DNA of 14,880 nt, taken from positions 1-14,880 of the forward strand of contig SWBL01000625.1 in assembly GCA_024195585.1 (NCBI GenBank), written 5' to 3'. The notes under the pieces were generated by a model, which had not been told where the DNA came from, searched no databases, and worked only from the letters and a program-made list of their open reading frames with translations. This DNA is from Aureobasidium sp. EXF-3400. Lineage: Eukaryota; Ascomycota; Dothideomycetes; Dothideales; Saccotheciaceae. Positions 8,535 to 14,880 of this stretch are shown one piece after another. The translations under genes were made by a program, and so were the position numbers. How positions within the stretch are numbered: the stretch's first letter is position 1; every line of letters begins with the position of its first letter.

Positions 8535-8948
8535 GTCAATCTGTATTTCCCGGACTAGAATTTTATAGTACACGCTCGTTCGGGCGAGTCCGAGTGAAGT
8601 TTCACATCTAAGTCATTTTACCTGCGGTTATCGCCCCGTACTTGGTCGTCTAGAGAACACGCCGATGCTCTTGCATATCCGCCTTGCTACTCTCCTGCAC
8701 CTTGTCCAACGGTTAAAAGAACTCGACGGCGCGCACGCCGTCCTTCAAGTTGGCGTTTGCAACCATGATTGTGACGAAAAGCTTCGAATGCTCAATGCGG
8801 TTCTCGCTACTCGTCTCAACTAAGCGATACGGGGCCCAATTGTGCCGAGTTTCTGACTGACCCAACGTCCTTGATGGCAATCGTGACCTTCATCCCGGCC
8901 TCGTACAATATCCATGCGGTCAGGTCGGAGTTGTAGATAGTGGCTGCA

Positions 8949-9211
8949 ATGATAATTCATTCTCTCGACACTGTTCAGAAGATTGTGGCCCCGCCTGATG
9001 GCCATCTTTACAGGTATGTACAGTTTCATCGACCTTGCTCTAGTAGCATTTCTTGTACTATGCGGTACTGATGCCATAATCCAGTCACGCAGGAATTAGG
9101 ACTGCGCACTACATTTACAAGATAACAGGCGACGATGATGCATACCGAGAGGATGGATCTGCCATCGTTCAGCTTGGTGGTGGGGACATTGCTGGTGCTT
9201 TTGGTCAGTGA
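8949..9211 (+). pseudogene. RidA/YjgF-like N-terminal fragment (relic)
   Basis: Splicing 8949-9013 to 9085-9211 over a 71-nt intron gives a 63-residue frame. The intron signals are all canonical: donor GTATGT, branch CTGAT, acceptor CCAG. The product contains LYSHAGIRTAHYIYKITG and, further on, DG followed by GGDIAGAFGQ. This order resembles the start of Rid-family proteins, where a YSHA-type segment and a YVYVSG-type strand precede DG and GGDI..Q. The frame then meets TGA at 9209, and nothing matching the remaining ~65 residues of the fold, including the Arg that binds the substrate carboxylate, follows. Preserved splice signals argue for a former gene. The family assignment is tentative. 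Confidence 0.35.
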
Positions 9212-9343
9212 CAATATCAATCAAGCCGAATCAAGTTTGCATATATGGTTTGTTCGGTTGTTAGGTCCACAGGTTTATCTCGTCGGCTTGAACCGGGTCG
9301 GCAATCGGTTTCAACGGCTTGAATTAGCCTAGTAGCTCTACAA

Positions 9344-9811
9344 ATGCAGTCGATGTCTGAGGCTTCCAATAGAACCAACGCGAGTCTATCTTATCTGCCT
9401 CTGAATGGGACTGTAGAAGAAGGCGGTCTTTCCACTCTTTGGGATGTTATCGCGAGCGTTAGTTGCACTGTAGTCAATACTGGCTCGGTAACCGCTGCAG
9501 AAGTTACTCAGCTCTATGTCAATATTCCAAATGGACCCGTAAGGGTTTTCTGTGGTTATAGCAAACAGGGCATCGAACTAGGTTAGAAAATCCAGTTCAA
9601 CTTCTATCTAACAAGAAGAGACATGAGTGCCTGGACTGAGGAAGATTGGTCTTTGCAGCGCGGAAACTATTCCATAAAAATCGGCAAGAGTGTCCTTGAC
9701 ATCCAGCTCGTTGGCAGTCTAGAGGTTTGGAAAACAAAAAAGCAGATCGCCGTTAGAGGACAACCTGAACAAGGCGATGCTATATCTTGTAGACTTTCCA
9801 TATTGCCATAA
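9344..9811 (+). pseudogene. C-terminal fragment of a GH3 beta-glucosidase
   Basis: One frame, interrupted only by TAG at 9584-9586, encodes the fibronectin type III-like domain that ends fungal glycoside hydrolase family 3 beta-glucosidases. Landmarks in order are GGLSTLWDV, VVNTGSVTAAEVTQLYV, IPNGPVR and then, after the stop, LTRRDMSAW, WSLQRGNYSIKIGKS and VLDIQL. In intact family members these lie in the last ~140 residues of an ~800-residue secreted enzyme. The (beta/alpha)8 and alpha/beta sandwich catalytic domains with the Asp nucleophile are absent, and the DNA upstream does not match them. The stop is consistent with a CAG-to-TAG transition. About 30 non-family residues follow VLDIQL before the final TAA. 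This is a dead fragment, probably left by deletion or by insertion of a partial copy. Confidence 0.82.
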
Positions 9812-9934
9812 CATGGGGACTATGCTGGAGCTGTTACCACCCGAGGACATGGCAACCTCTCGCTATCCTAGGTCAGATTTCATGTAGCTGCGTATATAGT
9901 TTCTCAAAAGCCTCAACACTCCCTCAATGAGAAA

Positions 9935-10031
9935 ATTCGGATGAAGCTTCTGAGAGAAAGACGATCGGATAAAGTTTGTAAGAGAACGAGGATCGGATGG
10001 CGCTTCCGAGAGATTTTCATTCGGGCGAAGC
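9935..10031. repeat. Degenerate 28-bp tandem repeat, ~3.5 units
   Basis: Four consecutive units begin with AT(T)CGG: 9935-9963 (29 bp), 9964-9991 (28 bp), 9992-10018 (27 bp) and a partial 10019-10031. Each full unit has the pattern ATCGGATRRMGYTT, then four or five variable bases, then GAGA and a short variable tail. It is a minisatellite of unknown role in the upstream flank of the ArAE gene. Confidence 0.7.
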
Positions 10032-10256
10032 AAAACTTGGACCCTGTCAACTTTAAATGACCTATAGCACGATGGTAGTGACTAAAATAGTATTACGACT
10101 GCATGGCTATCATATCGCTGACCCGGCACGTACCGGAACGCGACTTTTTCTTTATCCACGTTGCTTCCGACTGTTCCTTCTAGCGTGTATTCTGACCCTT
10201 GGCGTAGCTTTCCGCGTAAGGTCATCACAATATCAAGGTCCAACACTCTGATCGAC

Positions 10257-10267
10257 TTTTTTTTTTT
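10257..10267 (+). promoter_or_regulatory. T11 tract upstream of the ArAE start
   Basis: Eleven consecutive T residues end 35 bases before the proposed ATG at 10303. Pyrimidine tracts are common near fungal transcription starts. There is no further support. Confidence 0.25.
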
Positions 10268-10302
10268 GAAGCATTTTGGTCCAATATCACCAAAGCACCA
10301 GA

Positions 10303-13300
10303 ATGTCACCTTGTATGGTCCAACGCTTGCGTGCAGGATGGAAGAGTCTTGGGATGGATTTCGAAATGGCGTGTTTAATGTTTAAGTAAGTCTGTGATTA
10401 CATGCAGGTCTACTTCCTGAGAGACAATTCTGACACATATCTAGAGGCTCGGTTCCGGTCGCTATCTCACTAGCCATCTACCAAAGTACTGCTGTATCAG
10501 AGGTCTACTCGTCCTTGGGATTCCTAGTTCCAATCATCGCGGTAGTCACCGTTAATCTCCTGCCTCGTGCAGAGTTGATACAGATGACCTTTACGATATG
10601 CGCTTTTACAGCGATTGCCATTCCTTCTATGATGCTTGCTACCTGGTCGGGATTGCAGGCTCGTTTTCACACTGACCCGCAAGGTCTACATTCTTACAAC
10701 TCTTCACAAAGTGGTCAGTGGTGCCAGTTGCGTGTGAATCATGAAATAAACACCCTAACATTCTAAACAGCGATCACCGGCGTCTGGCTATCTTCAACAT
10801 CATGTTCTCCAACAGTCTCCAAGCAAAATACCCAGCCCTTCTCATCCCAACGATTCTGTACAACATTTTCGTCATCGTCCAATTGACCTATTGTTCTCGC
10901 TTCGAGACCTGGGCGCAATGCTGGGACTTGATCTTCCTTACAACGAAATGCTACTACACGGGTATGGCCATTTCTTTCGTCTCGGGTATGATCATTTACC
11001 CTGTTTCCTGCCGGTCGGGGATGTTCAAAGCTCAGAGAGATTATCTGCATGGAGTACGTGATGTACTTACAGAGACTAGGTCATATGTCGCAAACTTGCA
11101 AAAAGCCCCGACTTTCTCACCCGCTCTTACACATACTGCGGAGCTTGACGAGTCGGAGCAGATGCAAGAGGTTCGTGATGGAACAGCGATGGTGCGAAGG
11201 ATGGCGGAAGTCAAGGCAGCGTATAACAAGATGCGCCATGAGCTTGCAATGGCGAAGCGGGAAATCGCTTGGGGCAAACAGAGAGCAAAAGATTTTACCG
11301 CCATCAGTGATCTTTGTCGGAGGATACTCATGCCCCTGTAAGTTTGGCCACGATCATCGACATACCCTACTGTACATGCTGACCTTTCGCCAGTGGTGGT
11401 ATCGGTCATATGCCAGAAATATTGAAGCATATCGGTAGCAAAGGAGGATGGAAACCTCTCTTTGGAAGCACACACCAATCCAGCAAAGATATTGGCGCTA
11501 CTGAATACCGCCAAGAGACCGACCAAGAAGAAAGTGAGGCTGTTTGGCGACGATCGATCGATGCTTTGATCGAACCCGTCAATTGTATAATCGAGGCCAT
11601 CCGCGATGGCATCGAACACACTACCATACAACTCGAGATCGCATCCGAAACGCCCAAGGCCGACAATAGCACCAAGACCGATCTCGAAGCTGAGGGTGAA
11701 CAGTTCAGACCCAGCGACCCGAACTTCTCCAAGCATCTACACGAGAAGCTGACTGAGTTCTCGGCCGGAAGAATTGAAGCTCTCAATGCATGGGCTAATA
11801 GCAAAGGTCTCTCCCCTGAGCAGATGGAGGAATTGCAGTGTCGCGCTTCTCGCGAGGCTGAAAAGGATCGGGATCTCGAGAGGGTACCTGCAGATTGTCA
11901 GCAGCTGTTTCTGATCTTGTTTATCCAACACATGGTACGTATTCGAAGATTTCTTGACATGTTCAAACGGGACTGCCAAACTGATTGACTGGAATAGCTG
12001 TATAGCACCGGAATAGCAGTGCTTGAGCTGAGCAAATTCTCTGACGGTCTCGTCGCAGAAGGTGTCATGTCGCGCAATCGGCTTGTCGTGCCATCGCTTT
12101 TGGGACTCAAACGATGGATGCTGGCTCTTTGGGCTACAACGGACCAAGCGCTTGCTGATGACGATCGACCAAACTCAAAAGAGGAAAATGACATGCTATA
12201 TGGAACTTCCGGCCGGTGCACAGATGATATCGAACACCTCCCGCCCACCAACGGATTCGAAAGGTTGGGCGTTAGGATCAGAACATTCCAGCAGTTCTTG
12301 CGAGGCCCTGAATTCAGTTTCGGTTTCAGATCAGGTTGGTGAGTAAAGTTGATTATTCTTTGCGACTGCCCCAAGTCAGTGGCTCATGATGCTGACTGAC
12401 TATTGTTGACAGTGCGACAATGTCGTGTGCTATTCTTGCATACCTTCACCAGACTCAATCCGTCTTCACCCATTACCGGCTGATCTGGCCTGTCATTATC
12501 GCCGCTATCGGAGCGAATATGTCAGCCGGGCAATCAGGAGTTTCATATATGCTTCGCATTCTTGGCTCGTTAGTGGCATTGCTCATTTGCTACCTAGTAT
12601 GGTACATCCCGAATGGGCACATTGCGTAAGTTGTTCACAAACTACTGAAGTTTTAATGGTCTTCGAGTCACTGACGTCCTGCCAGTGGGGTAATCGTATT
12701 CATGTGGTTCTTCTCATTCCTTCAGATGTACTTTCTGATCAAGTGGCCCAAGTACATAATAGGCTGGCTTGTCATCCTAATCACAGAAGTCCTCTCAATC
12801 GGCTACGAACTTCAAGTCGCCAAGATCGGCATCCCAGCCGCGACGTCTACCGGAGTTCACTTCTATCCCGCCTACAACGTTGCAGCCATGCGTGTAGCTT
12901 GCGTGTTATGGGGGACTGTAGTGTCCATATTCTGGACGTACCTACCCTATCCGATCACAGCACGAGGCTTCCTACGCAGGGACATGGCAAGAATCATGCA
13001 TCTACTTGCCAGTTACCATGCCGTAGTGCATGTCACCATTAAAGCAAGACTGCGAGGTACAGAAGGAGATCTGGAAGATAGGACAAGCCATGGACATGCG
13101 TTGTCCAACACGAGGAAAGCCATGTTTAACAAGATTATGGTGCTCGCAGCAGCCGCAAAGCATAACGTTTATCTTCAGAAGTACGAGCCCAGTCTTGGAG
13201 GCCGCTTCCCAATAGCGATCTTTAAAGACATCTTGTCGCAGCTCACTGTGTAAGTCCAACCGCGGCCGTGCTATATGTTTCTTGCCACTAATCACTTCAC

Positions 13301-13724
13301 ACTACATAGGCTTTTGGATTATATCTCACTGCTTTCTTACTCCACTAAAGTATGGTCTATCGATGGCCCGACGAACCACTACTTCCACTACTTAAAGCGC
13401 AGTCGTCGCTAGCTTCAAGATCTCGCAGGCCTAATAACTACACTTTCTCCTACAGAAGAAAGAGTGACATCGATTCTATCCTAGCTCTCCTCCGCTATAT
13501 CGACGGGCCGACCACTTCCTACGAGGATACTACCCGTCGAACCCTTTTTGCTATCTTAGAAGCTTAATAAATTAGACCTAGATATCTTATATATGCGACA
13601 TATGTTAGAACTAGGCTATTTAACTTACGTAGTAATAGAGATAATTTTAGGTATAATAACGTATAGATTAGATGTTTTAGTTAAGACTATTAAGAGCTTA
13701 GTTAGGATTATTAATTTTAGTTAA
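10303..13724 (+). pseudogene. ArAE_2/FUSC-type membrane protein (BRE4-like), damaged
   Basis: Eight exons: 10303-10385, 10445-10713, 10771-11337, 11394-11934, 11998-12338, 12413-12625, 12686-13249 and 13310 onward. All introns are 56-74 nt with CTRAY branch points. The start (M-S-P-C-M) leads into W13-K and K28-G-S-V-P, where the family has KGxLPP. The N-terminal membrane block spans about residues 30-200, a cytoplasmic helical region 200-600, a second membrane block about 600-765, and then the C-terminal ArAE_2 (DUF2421) region. Relatives are fungal proteins of ~1000 residues related to yeast Bre4, putative exporters of aromatic or organic acids in internal or plasma membranes. Lesions: a one-base loss near 10786 breaks W-L/I-F-N, and in-frame TAGs lie at 13410, 13482 and 13557. 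A GT donor at 10721 could bypass the frameshift, so a protein truncated by ~100 residues remains possible. Confidence 0.83.
13413..13724 (+). pseudogene. RIP-mutated C-terminal tail of the ArAE gene
   Basis: Reading the exon 8 frame past its first TAG recovers the conserved family C-terminus: ERVTSILS, stop, LSSAISTGRPLP, then after another stop KLNKLDLDIL, and further MLELGY, IITYRLDVL and IKSLV, ending at TAA (13722-13724). In intact relatives the corresponding motifs read roughly ITSLLxLLSxSI..G.PLPPYL, E.LE.ID.DIL, HV.EPGY and a C-terminal VKxLVG. The changes P to L and H to Y, and Q to stop, are what CA-to-TA mutation gives. Composition becomes CA/TG-poor from about 13600, so the gene end lies inside the island. 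A splice from 13350 to 13403 would open a different frame to 13567, but that intron lacks a clear branch point and abandons the family motifs. Confidence 0.72.
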
Positions 13725-14880
13725 TATAACTTACTTTAAGAGGTTAAGGATATATAATTTAGGATAAAGATATAATAGAATAAAGTTATTTTTAGGATTA
13801 GAGTTAGGAGTTTTAGTCTTTTAACTACTATAGACATTTAACAGTATTAGGGTATATTAGTAGTTCCTATTTAATAGGAAAGGGTTAAAATAGAAGTAGT
13901 ACGTACTCTACGCTAAGTAGGCCTCTATACTAAGTTTTTTAGTAGTAGCGCCCTATTAGCGCTACGCCTTATATTATTAACGTTTTAACCTTACTATCCT
14001 TATAACTTTATCTATATACTATAGATCCTTATTATCGCCTACTCTTACTTATAGTTACTCTTGTTATTATACTATCTAAGTAATTAAAAAGGCTTTATTA
14101 GTAATACTAGAAGTAGCTCTATAAGGCTCCCTTCTTATATAACTAGTTTAACTAGACCTTAGAGTTATAGCTAGAAGCTAAGTTCCTATTCCTTTATTAG
14201 TTCTTATATAAGGAAGTAGTATATTTAGCTACTATATTAGATATAGGATCTATTAAATTTAGTAATAGGAATAAACCCTTACCTAAATTTACCTTTACTA
14301 TAGCCTATATAAGGCTTTACTATCCCTCTAATTAGGCTATCCTTTATAACTACTTTAGAAGATTAAAAGGTTACCTTAGTTTAGTATTTATAGATGTTAT
14401 TAAATACCTTAACTATAAGTTTAGTTATTAGTTACTAGATTAGTATTCTTAATTAAATAATAAGAATAGGCTTAAGTACTTTACTAAGATAGTCTAATAT
14501 TAGAAGATAAAGGGTTCGAGTTAAAACCTTTAAAACCCTATATAAAATTAGGGTTTAGGGTTATAACTTTAACCTAAAACCTTTACTTTATAAGAGCTAA
14601 GACCTTTACTCTAATAAGCTTAAAACCGGCTAAAATTAATATAGCTAAGTTCTTAAATATAATTTTACTTACTTATAAAAAATTATGTATTTATAAGTAA
14701 GAATAAGAAAGTTGCTTTATAGTAATAATTACGCCTAAGACGTACTTTTTAATAGATTTAGAAGCTTCCTTATACTAGACCCTAGTAACTAACTATATAT
14801 ATATTAATAAAGCCTAATAGTATAGAAGCCTATTAACGCGCTATTAGTTTATAATATCTCTATATAGTAAGACTAAGATA
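13568..14880. repeat. AT-rich RIP island (probable mutated transposon remnant)
   Basis: From about 13600 to the window end the DNA is TA-rich. In 13921-14520 I counted no CA and two TG, while CG steps survive (GCGCCC, ACGCC, TTCGAG). This is the hallmark of repeat-induced point mutation, which normally acts on duplicated sequence, so the island is probably an old transposon or other repeat. The first ~125 bases overlap the mutated end of the ArAE gene. No terminal repeats, transposase or reverse transcriptase motifs remain readable. One frame at 14201-14428 stays open apart from a single TAG (listed as a finding). A TTTAGGG-type motif lies at 14533-14563. Confidence 0.85.
14533..14563. repeat. 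Telomere-like motif inside the RIP island
   Basis: AAACCCT at 14533-14539 is complementary to AGGGTTT at 14550-14556, and the right arm continues as TTTAGGGTT. This resembles TTTAGGG/TTAGGG telomere repeats but may simply arise from the biased composition. Confidence 0.35.

Larger units (their letters stand above)
8493..10302. other. Decayed interval with gene relics
   Basis: There is no intact gene in these 1.8 kb. It holds a CTG microsatellite directly after the cupin stop, unassigned coding-like sequence at about 8570-8822, a RidA-like fragment with an intron (8949-9211), the C-terminal end of a GH3 beta-glucosidase (9344-9811) and a 28-bp degenerate tandem repeat (9935-10031). The last ~250 bases should be the 5' flank of the ArAE gene and contain a T11 tract at 10257-10267. 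The fragments suggest a graveyard of partial gene copies. Confidence 0.65.

Noticed and set aside
11041..11736. 231-codon open frame on the minus strand
   Set aside because: It lies opposite ArAE exons 3 and 4 and runs across their intron, with no recognisable family; a shadow frame.
13352..13567. Extra ArAE exon from a 13350-13402 intron leading to TAA at 13567
   Set aside because: The intron lacks a CTRAY branch point, and the frame loses the PLP and DIL family motifs that the original frame preserves beyond its TAGs.
14500..14525. GGTTCGAGTT as a tRNA T-loop
   Set aside because: No acceptor, D or anticodon arms can be formed upstream; a chance match in the RIP island.

Overview
The window comes from a filamentous ascomycete (Pezizomycotina) nuclear genome. 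Genes are monocistronic and either intronless or split by 53-74 nt introns with GTANGT-like donors, CTRAY branch points about 15-30 nt before a YAG acceptor, and ATG contexts with a purine at -3. The protein families are typically fungal (PTH11-type 7TM receptor, EstB-like serine hydrolase, ArAE/BRE4-type membrane protein). Two tracts carry the mark of repeat-induced point mutation (RIP): bases 13921-14520 contain no CA and only two TG dinucleotides, while TA is very abundant. The species cannot be named from this; a Dothideomycete is a guess.

Layout. 1-1335: no gene, with small repeats and a telomere-like hairpin at the left edge. 1336-2428 (+): two-exon PTH11/SAT4-type 7TM protein. 2429-3401: gene-free, with a RIP-like AT island at about 2741-2990. 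3402-4550 (+): intact class C beta-lactamase/EstB-like serine hydrolase. 4551-6121: gene-free, holding a pair of 59-bp inverted repeats that outline a ~338-bp MITE-like element. 6122-7144 (-): extended SDR/NAD(P)-dependent epimerase-like protein. 7145-7823: shared divergent promoter. 7824-8492 (+): small cupin. 8493-10302: a gene graveyard with an intron-bearing RidA-like fragment, the C-terminal fibronectin-like end of a GH3 beta-glucosidase broken by a TAG, and a 28-bp degenerate tandem repeat. 10303-13724 (+): an eight-exon ArAE_2/FUSC-type membrane protein gene that looks like a pseudogene. 13568-14880: AT-rich RIP island.

The most informative observation is the ArAE gene. Its family-specific frame can be followed straight out of normal-composition DNA into the RIP island. 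It crosses three TAG codons, all explainable as CAG to TAG, together with apparent Pro-to-Leu and His-to-Tyr changes of the CA-to-TA kind. A separate one-base loss lies at the start of exon 3. The gene therefore appears to have been damaged at its 3' end by RIP acting on, or leaking from, the adjacent repeat.

The four intact genes do not form a recognisable biosynthetic cluster. The only regulatory pairing the sequence suggests is the head-to-head SDR and cupin genes. I saw no tRNA, rRNA, CRISPR array or intact transposon.
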